From positions 310,001 through 374,000 of the forward strand of contig CAXVYS010000009.1 of the NCBI GenBank assembly GCA_963422675.2: a stretch of 64,000 nt of DNA. The letters run 5' to 3'. The first letter of the stretch is position 1; every line of letters begins with the position of its first letter. Positions 48,908 to 57,970 of this stretch are shown here, piece by piece. Made by a program: the position numbers and the translations under genes. The stretch is from UBA4416 sp963422675. Its GTDB lineage: Bacteria; Bacteroidota; Bacteroidia; B-17B0; Aurantibacillaceae. The notes beneath the pieces were generated by a model. That model had not been told where the DNA came from, made no database searches, and saw only the letters and a list, made by a program, of their open reading frames with translations.

Positions 48908-51009
48908 TACGTCATTCCTAAATTAGAAAACACAAAACTCCACATATCGGCAAACTCTTCAATTTGCTTTGCCGTTGGTTTGCCTGAGCCATGTCCGGCA
49001 TTCACATCAATTCGGATAAGGGAAGGATTAGCCCCGGTATTATTTTTTTGAAGCTCTGCTATAAATTTAAACGAGTGTGCAGGTACCACCCTGTCATCAT
49101 GATCGCCTGTTAATACAAGCGTTGCAGGGTAGCTTGCTTTTTTTACATTGTGCAAAGGAGAATAATGATAGAGGCATTCAAATTCTGCTTTGTTTTCACT
49201 GCAGCCATAATCAACCGTCCATGCCCGGCCAATGGTAAATAAATGAAATCTCAACATATCCAATACGCCTACTGTAGGGATTGCTACTTTAGCAATATCA
49301 GGACGTTGTGTCATTACTGCACCAATTAATAAACCTCCGTTGCTTCGCCCATGAATTGCTAATTTTTCATGAGATGTGTAATGGTTTTCTACCAGGTAAT
49401 CACAAGCTGCCATGAAATCATCAAACACATTTTGTTTTTTGCATTTGGTTCCATTCATGTGCCATTCTTCACCATATTCGCCACCACCCCTGATGTTGGG
49501 TACACAATAAATACCTCCGGCTTCTAAAAAGAGCGCGCGGTCGATTCGGAATTCGGGTGTGTAGGAAATATTAAAACCTCCATAGCCAAAAACAAAACAA
49601 GGATTGGTTCCGTTGAGTTGAATGCCTTTTTTATGAGTAATGAACATAGATACTTTTGTGCCATCTTTGCTTTTATAAAACACTTGTTTGGTTTCATATT
49701 CTTTTGATTTAAAAGAGGTATTCGGTTTAAAGATGCGTTTACTGGTTCCGGCTTTTACATCATAAAAGTAGTTTTCTTCAGGTGTGGTAAAGGATACAAG
49801 AGAATACGTCAGGAAGTCATCTTCGCGGTTAGAGTGCAGGCTGTTTACTTTACACAAACCCGGTAATTGAATTTCTTTCTCTGTTTTTCCGTTAAGGTCG
49901 TGGATATATAATCTTGAAGAGACATCTTTTAAATAATTAGAAATAATTTTATTTCCGCTAAAAGAAACACCTTCCAGCAAATCTTTCGTTTGTGGAAGAA
50001 CATCTTCCCAATTATCTTTTGATGGATTATTAAGACTGATCCTGATTAATTTATAATAAGGTGCTTTGTAATTTGTATAAACATACAGTTGATTGCCAAT
50101 ATTTTCTGCAACCGAATAATCATTTTCGAAATCACTTACGATGGGAGTAAGTTTTCCCTGTGGGTTCGAAAGGTCTTTAAACAGGAGGCTCTGGCCACTG
50201 GTACTTTCACTCCCATAAATAATCAGGTAATTTTCATCGTGTGTTACCTGTGCCGAAAAATTCCGGTTAGCGTGTTCCTTGTCTTCATAAACAAGTACAT
50301 CTTCTTTTTGTGATTGACCTAAGGAGTGAAAATATACTTTATGAAATTCATTTTTCTGTGTAAAGGTTTTATCTCCGGTTGGCGCATCGTACCGGCTATA
50401 ATAGAATCCATCCGCTTTCCAGGAGATGTCAGAAAATTTAACCCATTTAATAAGGTCTTTGAGTTCTTCTTTGGTTTCAATATTTTTTACATGAATTTCT
50501 ACCCAGTCGCTTCCTGCTCTGGAGATGCCATAGGCCAGGTAGTTTCCGTTTTTTGAAATGGCCATGCCGCTCAAAGAAGTCGTGCCATCAGTAGAAAGGA
50601 TATTGGGATCTAAAACAACCACAGGCTTATCCAACAAAGAGGTTTGAGAGTAGAGTACCGATTGATTTTGCAAACCATCATTCCTGAATGAAAAGTATAA
50701 ATTACCCTTTTTAAAAGGGGCACTCATTTTATCGTAGTTCCATAATTCGGTTAACCTGTCTTTTATTTTTTGATGATAGGGGATTTTAGCGATATAGGCT
50801 GTTGTTACTGCATTTTGTTTTTCAACCCAGTCTTTGGTCTCTGCAGAATTGTCGTCTTCCAGCCATCTGTAAGGATCGTCCACCTTTACACCATGGTAAA
50901 TGTCGGTTTGTTTAACCGTTTTGGTTTGAGGGTAAACGATTTGACTATGACACTTTAAACACAAAATTGTGAATAGAACGCTGGTTAAAACAGGTTTTAG
51001 ATGCTGCAT
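48904..51009 (-). CDS. Prolyl oligopeptidase family serine peptidase (S9A)
   Basis: A 701-residue prolyl oligopeptidase. I take the ATG at 51009, giving 'MQHLKPVLTSVLFTILCLKCHSQ' as the signal peptide; the frame runs on to 51102 but would overlap the divergent gene. A seven-bladed beta-propeller is followed by the alpha/beta hydrolase domain with Ser in 'IHGRSNGGLLIGAVM', Asp in 'LTGDHDDRVVPAHSF' and His in 'NAGHGSGKPT'. It cuts short proline-containing peptides, probably in the periplasm. It is divergent from the AlkD-like gene with only 19 bp between starts. Confidence 0.92.
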   Translation of the reverse strand: MQHLKPVLTSVLFTILCLKCHSQIVYPQTKTVKQTDIYHGVKVDDPYRWLEDDNSAETKDWVEKQNAVTTAYIAKIPYHQKIKDRLTELWNYDKMSAPFKKGNLYFSFRNDGLQNQSVLYSQTSLLDKPVVVLDPNILSTDGTTSLSGMAISKNGNYLAYGISRAGSDWVEIHVKNIETKEELKDLIKWVKFSDISWKADGFYYSRYDAPTGDKTFTQKNEFHKVYFHSLGQSQKEDVLVYEDKEHANRNFSAQVTHDENYLIIYGSESTSGQSLLFKDLSNPQGKLTPIVSDFENDYSVAENIGNQLYVYTNYKAPYYKLIRISLNNPSKDNWEDVLPQTKDLLEGVSFSGNKIISNYLKDVSSRLYIHDLNGKTEKEIQLPGLCKVNSLHSNREDDFLTYSLVSFTTPEENYFYDVKAGTSKRIFKPNTSFKSKEYETKQVFYKSKDGTKVSMFITHKKGIQLNGTNPCFVFGYGGFNISYTPEFRIDRALFLEAGGIYCVPNIRGGGEYGEEWHMNGTKCKKQNVFDDFMAACDYLVENHYTSHEKLAIHGRSNGGLLIGAVMTQRPDIAKVAIPTVGVLDMLRFHLFTIGRAWTVDYGCSENKAEFECLYHYSPLHNVKKASYPATLVLTGDHDDRVVPAHSFKFIAELQKNNTGANPSLIRIDVNAGHGSGKPTAKQIEEFADMWSFVFSNLGMTY

Positions 51010-51015
51010 TGTTCT

Positions 51016-51023
51016 TATTTTTG
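51016..51023 (+). promoter_or_regulatory. TAnnTTTG -7 box at the AlkD-like start
   Basis: TATTTTTG matches the -7 consensus only 5 nt before the ATG at 51029, implying a near-leaderless transcript. It lies in the 19-bp gap between divergent start codons. Confidence 0.4.
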
Positions 51024-51028
51024 AGTAA

Positions 51029-51787
51029 ATGAAAATTGATTCTAACAAATATACCAAAGAACTGGAAAATACGCTAAAAGCAGTATCGGTTAATATTGAC
51101 AAAGCAAGAGCCGAAAGTGCAAAAAAGTATATGAGTACTCAGTTGAATGTTCATGGCTTAAGTGCCAAAGATCAGGTAGAGCTTTGTAAAAAAGGATTTA
51201 GTTTTTATTCGGACAGCATAGAAAATACCTACATGGTATATGATAAGATCTATAAGGATACTCAAACCTTTGAAGCAAAAAACCTGGCTTTTATATTTTT
51301 GGATAAAAATTATAAACGCCTGTCATTAGAATTACAACTGAAAACATTGCCTCTTTGGGTAAAACATGTAGATAATTGGGGGCATTCAGACTCCCTTTCC
51401 AAATTTTTATCCCGCTTGATTGAAGCGCCTGAAACAAAAGAAAAGATGTTGACTCATATTTTGAAATGGAACGGATCTAAAAACCTGTGGGAAAGAAGAC
51501 AATCCCTTGTTGCCCTGTTTTATTATTCACGTACAAAAAAACAACATTTGCCATTTGAATTTGTTATTGAATTGATCCATAATTTAATTCATGATAAAGA
51601 ATATTTTGTTCAAAAGGCGGTTGGCTGGACCTTAAGAGAATCTTACAATGTGTATCCTAAACAAACATTTAATTATTTGCAGGAAAACATTACATGGATA
51701 TCACCATATGCCTTTACGGCAAGCACAGAAAAAATGGGTGAAAAGGAAAAAACCATTTTAAAACAAAAACGTAAAACTAAACGGTAA
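51029..51787 (+). CDS. AlkD-like DNA alkylation repair protein (HEAT-like)
   Basis: A 252-residue alpha-helical HEAT-like repeat protein of the DNA alkylation repair (AlkC/AlkD) family, glycosylases that remove alkylated bases without base flipping. The characteristic helices are 'LPLWVKHVDNWGHSDSLSK', 'NLWERRQSLVALFYYSR' and 'EYFVQKAVGWTLRESYNVYP'. Catalytic Asp and Trp residues are expected in the first two of these. Cytoplasmic. A basic tail 'KEKTILKQKRKTKR' ends the protein, which could help bind DNA. It is followed 73 bp later by the glucosaminidase gene. Confidence 0.85.
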   Translation: MKIDSNKYTKELENTLKAVSVNIDKARAESAKKYMSTQLNVHGLSAKDQVELCKKGFSFYSDSIENTYMVYDKIYKDTQTFEAKNLAFIFLDKNYKRLSLELQLKTLPLWVKHVDNWGHSDSLSKFLSRLIEAPETKEKMLTHILKWNGSKNLWERRQSLVALFYYSRTKKQHLPFEFVIELIHNLIHDKEYFVQKAVGWTLRESYNVYPKQTFNYLQENITWISPYAFTASTEKMGEKEKTILKQKRKTKR

Positions 51788-51860
51788 AGAATACGTGTAC
51801 AAAAGAGCTGATACTGAATTTCATATTTTATTTTCTTCTCCTGAAAAGGCAAGGAGAAGT

Positions 51861-52787
51861 ATGATTCGTAATGCAGTAAAATGCTTAGGTCTCATCATGT
51901 GTATCTTATTTACATTAACCGCCTATGCTCAAAAAACATTAACGCCGGAAGACTATATTGAAAAGTATAAAGATGATGCGATTAAAGAAATGTACCTGCA
52001 CAAAGTGCCAGCCTGTATTACCCTTGCCCAGGGGATGCTGGAGAGTGGTAATGGGAATAGTAATTTAAGTGTTAATGCCAATAACCATTTCGGAATTAAA
52101 TGCCATAAAGAGTGGAGTGGGGAAACGTTTATCATGGACGATGATGCGGAGAATGAATGTTTCAGAAAGTACGAAAGCGTGTTGGATTCTTATAGCGATC
52201 ATAGTTTGTTTTTATACTCACGTTCGCGCTATGCCTCTTTATTCGAATTACCCACGTCTGATTATAAAGGCTGGTGTTATGGGTTAAAAGCTGCCGGTTA
52301 TGCTACAGATCCTAAGTATCCGGAGCGGTTAATTGAATTAATAGAACGTTACAAATTGCAGGATCTTAATACGATCGAAAAAACACCCAAACAAAATTTC
52401 CCTTCGCATGACGATATTAAGCCACAGTTGGCTTTACGCGAAGTATACCGTTTTAACCGGATCAAATTTGTGATCGCAAAAAATAACGATTCCTATTATA
52501 AGATTGCTCACGATTTTAATATAGAGCTGGATGATCTCTTAGAGTTTAACGACCTTTCTAAAACGGACAAACTGCAATACGGACAAAAGATTTATATTGA
52601 GAAAAAGCGCCGTAAAGCCCTGGAACCATACCATGTTGTACAGAAAAATGAAACATTGAAAACCATCTCCCAACTTCATGGGATCCGCTTAACGATGCTT
52701 TGTAAAAAGAACCGCTTAAAACAAGATGCACAGCTAAAAATAGGAGATGTATTGTATTTAAGGCAACGGAAAAATCTACCAGCTTAG
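51861..52787 (+). CDS. Glucosaminidase (FlgJ-like) with LysM domains
   Basis: A 308-residue peptidoglycan hydrolase. I start at the ATG 51861, which has a strong AAGGAGA Shine-Dalgarno 6-12 nt upstream and yields the signal peptide 'MIRNAVKCLGLIMCILFTLTAYAQ'; an upstream GTG (51795) is less likely. The glucosaminidase core (about 30-180) shows 'CITLAQGMLESGNGNSNLS', 'NHFGIKCHKEWSGETF' and 'KGWCYGLKAAGYATDPKYPE', with the catalytic Glu in LESG. Two LysM-like segments follow ('VIAKNNDSYYKIAHDFNI', 'HVVQKNETLKTISQLHGI'). It cuts glycan strands in the periplasm, for growth or division. Confidence 0.88.
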   Translation: MIRNAVKCLGLIMCILFTLTAYAQKTLTPEDYIEKYKDDAIKEMYLHKVPACITLAQGMLESGNGNSNLSVNANNHFGIKCHKEWSGETFIMDDDAENECFRKYESVLDSYSDHSLFLYSRSRYASLFELPTSDYKGWCYGLKAAGYATDPKYPERLIELIERYKLQDLNTIEKTPKQNFPSHDDIKPQLALREVYRFNRIKFVIAKNNDSYYKIAHDFNIELDDLLEFNDLSKTDKLQYGQKIYIEKKRRKALEPYHVVQKNETLKTISQLHGIRLTMLCKKNRLKQDAQLKIGDVLYLRQRKNLPA

Positions 52788-52871
52788 TACATCATTTTCT
52801 GTCAAACAGGTTATGTAGGAAGTGGATTCTCTCTTTATTTTCTATATAGAGATGTGATTAAATTGCTTAAG

Positions 52872-54707
52872 CTATTTCACACCAAATAAACTGCCGCCTT
52901 TTTCAAACAGCTTGTCCACTCTTTTTTCTATTTCAGGCACTTTCTCTAAAACCGGCGCATGATGCGGTTTTATACGGGCATCAATGATCATATTATCACA
53001 CCCAAAATGTTTAAATTCAGTAGTAGGGTTAATGCCGTAAATATCATGGCTTGGATTAGAACGTGTAAACGTAACCCACAGCCAGTTTTTTAAAGTAGCC
53101 GCTGTAAAGGTCGAATCATCTGTGACAACAATCATCGGGAATCCTTTCAGATCTACCTGTTTTTGGTTTATTTCCTCATTAAAATGTTCAAACTCTTTTT
53201 TTGCAGTTTCGTAATTTGTAAAAGCTTCCCCTTGTAAAACCAACACACCAGGCAGGGCAATCTGTGGATTTTTAAACGTGGTTAATTCTTTTATACTACT
53301 TCCGGCATCGCGTGACAGTTCCCGTAGTTTTTCTCCATATGCTGCTACAACCAGTTTACTTCCACTGTTGAGGCCTGTTCCGCTATAATCTAAAGTATCA
53401 ATACTTGTATTGGTTTGAAAGTGTAGGTCGCGTTTTAAATTAATGCGTTCCAGCAGGTATTGATAAAATTCAGATTCGTTGTGAGTACTTAATGTATTGG
53501 TATCGTCGGAGGTAATAAATAAATACTTCGCGAGGCTTAATTGCCCTTTTCCTAAAATGTGATTGGCTATCGTTAATAATTCGGAAGGCTGTTTCGTCTG
53601 GCTGTAAGGCGTATAACGTTCACTGCCTATCGCAAGCAATAGTGGGTGTACGCCGGCCGCATCAACAGCATGTACTTCTTTTACACCCGGTAATTCATGT
53701 TTTATGGCATCCCCGGTAATTTCATGAATGAGTTGTCCAAAACTGGTGTCTTCCTGTGGAGGCCTTCCTACTACTGTAAACGGCCAAATGGCATCCTGTC
53801 GGTGATATACTTTATGTACCCGCATTAAAGGAAAATCATGTTTCAAACTATAATAGCCTAAGTGATCCCCAAAAGGACCTTCCGGTTTATTTTCATTTGG
53901 GTACACTTCTCCTGTAATGACGAAATCAGCGTCGGTGCTCACACAAAAACCATCTTCATAAGTATACCTGAACCGGCGGTTTCCAAGCGCGCCCGCAAAA
54001 GTCATTTCACTTAATCCTTCCGGTAAGGGCATTACGGCTGATAAGGTATGGCTTGGTGGCCCACCAATAAATACAGATACTTTTAAAGGTTGTCCTGCCC
54101 GGTTGGCTTTACTCTGATGTACGCCAATGCCACGGTGTAATTGATAATGTAAACCTATCTCTTTATTAAGTTCGTAATCATTTCCCGAGAGTTGAATACG
54201 GTACATGCCCAGGTTTGCATTCATAATACCCGGTTTATCCATGTCTTCACTGTAAACCTGTGGTAGGGTTACAAATGCTCCCCCGTCCATGGGCCAATGC
54301 TTAATCAGTGGCAACTGGTCGATAGTGGTTTCTTTAAACAACACCGGCTTTGACAACGGATTTTTTTTAGGTAAAGCCGAAAAAGCAGTGAGCGAAACGT
54401 TAGCGTACTTAAAGGGATTTTTGAGAGCTTTAATGGGATTATTTTTGATCTCTACCAGGGTTTGCATTTTCGCGAGCGTATCACGAAATATAAATTTGCT
54501 TCTATCCAGGGTGCCAAAAATATTGGAAGAACACATAAAAGGAGAGCCTTTTACATTTTCAAACAGTAAAGCCGGTCCACCCATTTCATAAACACGTAAA
54601 TGAATGGCTGCCATTTCCAGGTCAGGATTCACTTCTTCTTTTATTCTTACTAAATGATTGTTTTTTTCAAGATCATCCAGGCAGGCTTTTAAACTTTTAT
54701 ATCCCAT
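52872..54707 (-). CDS. UbiD family decarboxylase
   Basis: A 611-residue prenylated-FMN-dependent decarboxylase of the UbiD family, which in Bacteroidota often acts late in menaquinone synthesis. Conserved stretches include 'VSVFIGGPPSHTLSAVMPLP', 'TGEVYPNENKPEGPFGDHLG', 'WPFTVVGRPPQEDTSFG' and 'IGSERYTPY'. The size is larger than E. coli UbiD (about 497) because of a C-terminal extension. It needs prFMN made by a UbiX-like protein not present here. It is 32 bp downstream of the amidohydrolase gene on the same strand. The exact substrate is uncertain. Confidence 0.87.
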   Translation of the reverse strand: MGYKSLKACLDDLEKNNHLVRIKEEVNPDLEMAAIHLRVYEMGGPALLFENVKGSPFMCSSNIFGTLDRSKFIFRDTLAKMQTLVEIKNNPIKALKNPFKYANVSLTAFSALPKKNPLSKPVLFKETTIDQLPLIKHWPMDGGAFVTLPQVYSEDMDKPGIMNANLGMYRIQLSGNDYELNKEIGLHYQLHRGIGVHQSKANRAGQPLKVSVFIGGPPSHTLSAVMPLPEGLSEMTFAGALGNRRFRYTYEDGFCVSTDADFVITGEVYPNENKPEGPFGDHLGYYSLKHDFPLMRVHKVYHRQDAIWPFTVVGRPPQEDTSFGQLIHEITGDAIKHELPGVKEVHAVDAAGVHPLLLAIGSERYTPYSQTKQPSELLTIANHILGKGQLSLAKYLFITSDDTNTLSTHNESEFYQYLLERINLKRDLHFQTNTSIDTLDYSGTGLNSGSKLVVAAYGEKLRELSRDAGSSIKELTTFKNPQIALPGVLVLQGEAFTNYETAKKEFEHFNEEINQKQVDLKGFPMIVVTDDSTFTAATLKNWLWVTFTRSNPSHDIYGINPTTEFKHFGCDNMIIDARIKPHHAPVLEKVPEIEKRVDKLFEKGGSLFGVK

Positions 54708-54739
54708 AATTACAGAAACAAAATTAGCTATTATTAGGT

Positions 54740-56425
54740 TTATTGAGAAGAAAATACTTTTTCCCCGTCAATATACGTTGCCAATACATGTGTTTTTAGA
54801 ACAGCATTTTCTTTACACTTCATGAGATCGGTGTCCAGTATAATAAAATCGGCAAATTTTCCTTTTTCCAGGCTTCCTTTTTCTTTTTCTTCAAAGTTGG
54901 CATAAGCTGCCCAAATAGTCATTCCTCTTAAAGTTTGCTCACGTGTTAAGGCATTCTCCATCTGGAATCCCTTTTCAGGATACCCTTTACTGTCTTTTCT
55001 GAATACAGCTGCATAAAAGGTTTTAAATGGAGAAATATCTTCTACAGGGAAATCAGTTCCCAAAGCAATGGTTTCTGCGGCATCTACCAGATCTTTGTAA
55101 GCATAGGCATACTTTAAACGTTCTTCTCCCAGGCGTTCTTTTACCCAATACATATCACTTGTAGCATGTGTTGGCTGAACGGATGGAATGATGTCGGAAC
55201 TAAAATCTTTGAAATCATCGGGTGTTACAACCTGTGCATGCTCTATTCGCCAGCGGTGATCTTTTTTTTCATTGCAATACCTGATGTAAATATCCATCAC
55301 CATATTTAAAGCCGAATCCCCAATGCAATGCGTATTCATCTGAAACCCTTTTTTATCCATGAACTCTGCATACTTTTTAAAGTGATCCATACTGTTCAAT
55401 AAAAATCCCCTCCAGTGAGGTTTGTCGCTATAATCTTTAAACAGGCAGGCACCGCGCGAACCTAAAGCTCCATCTGCATAAAATTTAAAAGACCGTACAT
55501 TTAACCGTTCCGTTTTGTAAGGCCCTTTTTCAAGGTAATACTTATAATTGGGAGCACTATCCACCAGCATGGCATAGATGCGCATTTTTAATTTGCCAGC
55601 TTTTTGCAGTTCATCCATAGCATCCACATCGCTTTTCATCACGCCGGCATCATCTATAGTAGTTAAGCCAACAGCAAGGCAATTCGTTTGAGCATTTAAT
55701 AAAGCAGAATATAAATCTTCTTTAGTGTTTTCAGGAATGGCACCTTTTACCAGGTCAACTGCATTATCAATTAAAATGCCGGTAAGCTTATTTCCCGATT
55801 TTAAAATTTCTCCACCCGAAATAGTTGTAGTAGCTGTAATGCCTGATAACTCTAATGCTTTGGAGTTTACCAGAGCGGCATGTCCGTCAATCCGTGTTAA
55901 ACATACAGGGGTTTTAGGAAAGAGGCTGTCCAGTTTTTCTTTGGTAGGATATTCTTTTTTAGGCCAGTCGTTTTGATCCCAACCCCGGCCAATGATCCAG
56001 GTGATGTCGGCATCTTTTTTTAAAGTAGCGTTGGTTGATTTCTCGGGAGAAGTCATTTTTCTAGTTGAGAAATCCGCTACTTTTGTTACAACTTCCTGAA
56101 AAGATTTTGTACCAGTGAGATCAACCTGTTGAAGCCCTAAGCCATATCCTAAGAAATGGCAATGCGCATCAATAAACCCCGGGAAAATAGTTTTGCCTTT
56201 TGCATCAATGGTTTGAGCGGCTTCGTAATGTCTTAACATTTCTTTAGTGCTACCCAACTCTACAATTTTTCCATCCTTAATGCACATCGCTTCATATACC
56301 GTAAAAGCCGAATCAACAGAATAAATGGTTGCGTGGTGAATAATCAGATCAACAGATTCTTTTTTAGTGGAACAGGATAGTAACAACACCGCTATTCCGT
56401 TGTAAATAAAAATATATTTTAGCAT
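54740..56425 (-). CDS. YtcJ-like amidohydrolase, lipoprotein
   Basis: A 561-residue amidohydrolase. The N-terminus 'MLKYIFIYNGIAVLLLSCSTK' carries a lipobox LLSC, so it is likely a membrane-anchored lipoprotein. The metal-dependent hydrolase core has 'FPGFIDAHCHFLGYG' (about residue 95, H-x-H), 'FKFYADGALGSRGACLFKDY', 'MNTHCIGDSALNM' and 'ALGTDFPVEDISPF'. This is the YtcJ-like (DUF) subgroup of the amidohydrolase superfamily, whose substrates are mostly unknown. UbiD follows 32 bp downstream, so they may be cotranscribed. Confidence 0.86.
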   Translation of the reverse strand: MLKYIFIYNGIAVLLLSCSTKKESVDLIIHHATIYSVDSAFTVYEAMCIKDGKIVELGSTKEMLRHYEAAQTIDAKGKTIFPGFIDAHCHFLGYGLGLQQVDLTGTKSFQEVVTKVADFSTRKMTSPEKSTNATLKKDADITWIIGRGWDQNDWPKKEYPTKEKLDSLFPKTPVCLTRIDGHAALVNSKALELSGITATTTISGGEILKSGNKLTGILIDNAVDLVKGAIPENTKEDLYSALLNAQTNCLAVGLTTIDDAGVMKSDVDAMDELQKAGKLKMRIYAMLVDSAPNYKYYLEKGPYKTERLNVRSFKFYADGALGSRGACLFKDYSDKPHWRGFLLNSMDHFKKYAEFMDKKGFQMNTHCIGDSALNMVMDIYIRYCNEKKDHRWRIEHAQVVTPDDFKDFSSDIIPSVQPTHATSDMYWVKERLGEERLKYAYAYKDLVDAAETIALGTDFPVEDISPFKTFYAAVFRKDSKGYPEKGFQMENALTREQTLRGMTIWAAYANFEEKEKGSLEKGKFADFIILDTDLMKCKENAVLKTHVLATYIDGEKVFSSQ

Positions 56426-56586
56426 CCTTAAAGATAGGTTAATTTATTTTATTTTTTGTAACTTGGATTCATCCTAATCTTTAAGCCATGCGGCAAACCC
56501 TTGTTGAAGTGAAACCCCTTGTACGGTAGATCTGGATAAGATGTTAGATGAAAAAACAGGATCAATAGAAAGCGTAAAATAAAAAT

Positions 56587-56949
56587 ATGTCAGCCCAAAC
56601 AAACAAGCACATTGCCTTAACATGGTTCGAAGCATTTAACGAACATGATCTCGAAAAATTATTAGCCCTTTATAATGAGAACGCACAGCACTATAGCCCT
56701 AAATTAAAAGTAAGATTACCCGAAACAAAAGGGCTGATAAAAGGTAAGCAGGCCCTAAGAGAGTGGTGGCAGGACGCTTTCGAGAGATTACCAACGTTAC
56801 GTTACGAGGTCATAAAACTAACAGCCGATGACGAGCAGGTATTTATGGAATATATAAGGCATGTAACAGGCGAAGAAGATCTTTCGGTTGGTGAAGTATT
56901 ACAAATTGATAACGGACAAATTGTTTTTTCGAGGGTTTACCACGGATAG
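56587..56949 (+). CDS. SnoaL-like / NTF2-fold protein
   Basis: A 120-residue single-domain protein of the NTF2/SnoaL fold. The N-terminus 'IALTWFEAFNEHDLEKLLAL' and 'IKGKQALREWWQDAFERLPT' are typical, with the strand 'VFMEYIRHVTGEEDLSVGEV' near the end. Such domains can be cyclases, isomerases or ligand-binding proteins; nothing here fixes a role. It is cytoplasmic, monocistronic and ends before a hairpin. Confidence 0.82.
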   Translation: MSAQTNKHIALTWFEAFNEHDLEKLLALYNENAQHYSPKLKVRLPETKGLIKGKQALREWWQDAFERLPTLRYEVIKLTADDEQVFMEYIRHVTGEEDLSVGEVLQIDNGQIVFSRVYHG

Positions 56950-56957
56950 AAATAAAA

Positions 56958-56987
56958 AAAACTATCTCTCATTTGAAAGATAGTTTT
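56958..56987. terminator. Bidirectional terminator between SnoaL-like and MscS genes
   Basis: AAAACTATCT pairs with AGATAGTTTT (10 bp) around a 10-nt loop, A/T tracts on both sides; starts 9 bp after the stop at 56949 and ends 21 bp before the MscS stop at 57008. Confidence 0.75.
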
Positions 56988-57007
56988 AAAGGATGTTCCT
57001 GAAAACA

Positions 57008-57835
57008 TTATTTGTTGATAATGATACGGGTAGGCGTTGGGCCTTCTACACCATTCGCATCAAACGCATTTTTTACTAATTCCTGTACACCAAAGTATAC
57101 ATCCCAATAATCGCCTTGTAAGGTGTATGGCCTGATAGCTAATGACACCATGCCATCACCTACTTTTAAAACACTTACTTCGGGTTTAGGAGTTTGTAAT
57201 ACTTTTGAATGAGAAAGCATTGCTTCTGTTGCTACTTTTCTGGCTTTCTCAATCAGCATGTTAGGAGCAATGCCCATCACCAAATCAACCCTTAGGAAAC
57301 CGTTAGAGGTATAATTTGTAATAACGCCCGTACTCAAAGGTCCGTTTGGAAGAATAATTGTTTTTTTATCGGGAGATAAGATCACGGTGTTAAACACACC
57401 AAGTTCCAATACATCACCTACTGTACCCTGTGCTTCAATAAGATCGCCTTTTTTAAAGGGTTTGAAGATCAGCATCATAATACCTCCTGCTAAATTGCCA
57501 AGCGTTCCGTTTAATGCGGCGCCAATTGCAATACCTGCACCCGCCAATAAAGCAGCAAAAGAAGTTGTATTTACTCCAAGCATACCAATCACGGATAAAA
57601 TCAATAAAACCGAAAGAGTGGTACGTACCAGAGCTACTAAAAAGGATTGTAAGGTAGGCTCATACTGGCGCTTATTCATAATAATGTGGAAGCCCTTGCA
57701 GAAACGTTTAATGATCCACATACCAATGATATAGACCAAAATGGCGCCAATAAATTTTGGAGCATACTCCACTGCAATTTTCACTAACTGATCGGTTATT
57801 TCACCGATTGAGATCAACATAAGGGGTGATTTCAT
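57008..57835 (-). CDS. Small-conductance mechanosensitive channel (MscS family)
   Basis: A 275-residue MscS-type channel that releases solutes under osmotic downshock. It has three hydrophobic helices (about 22-44, 66-88 and 90-115), the pore-lining TM3 'AALLAGAGIAIGAALNGTLG' rich in Ala/Gly, and the beta-domain signature 'FKKGDLIEAQGTVGDVLELG' and 'IILPNGPLSTGVITNYT'. Inner membrane, presumably heptameric. Length is normal for the compact class (E. coli MscS 286). Confidence 0.93.
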   Translation of the reverse strand: MKSPLMLISIGEITDQLVKIAVEYAPKFIGAILVYIIGMWIIKRFCKGFHIIMNKRQYEPTLQSFLVALVRTTLSVLLILSVIGMLGVNTTSFAALLAGAGIAIGAALNGTLGNLAGGIMMLIFKPFKKGDLIEAQGTVGDVLELGVFNTVILSPDKKTIILPNGPLSTGVITNYTSNGFLRVDLVMGIAPNMLIEKARKVATEAMLSHSKVLQTPKPEVSVLKVGDGMVSLAIRPYTLQGDYWDVYFGVQELVKNAFDANGVEGPTPTRIIINK

Positions 57836-57970
57836 AATTATTTTTTTTAAATTTTATTCAAGGTAGGTAATATTTAAACCACTTTTATAAAAATGAGATT
57901 GTTTAGGAGAAAATATTTTAACAGCAATTAACGGCTTTGGAAAGAAGAAATGTTTACCTTAGAGTTGGTC

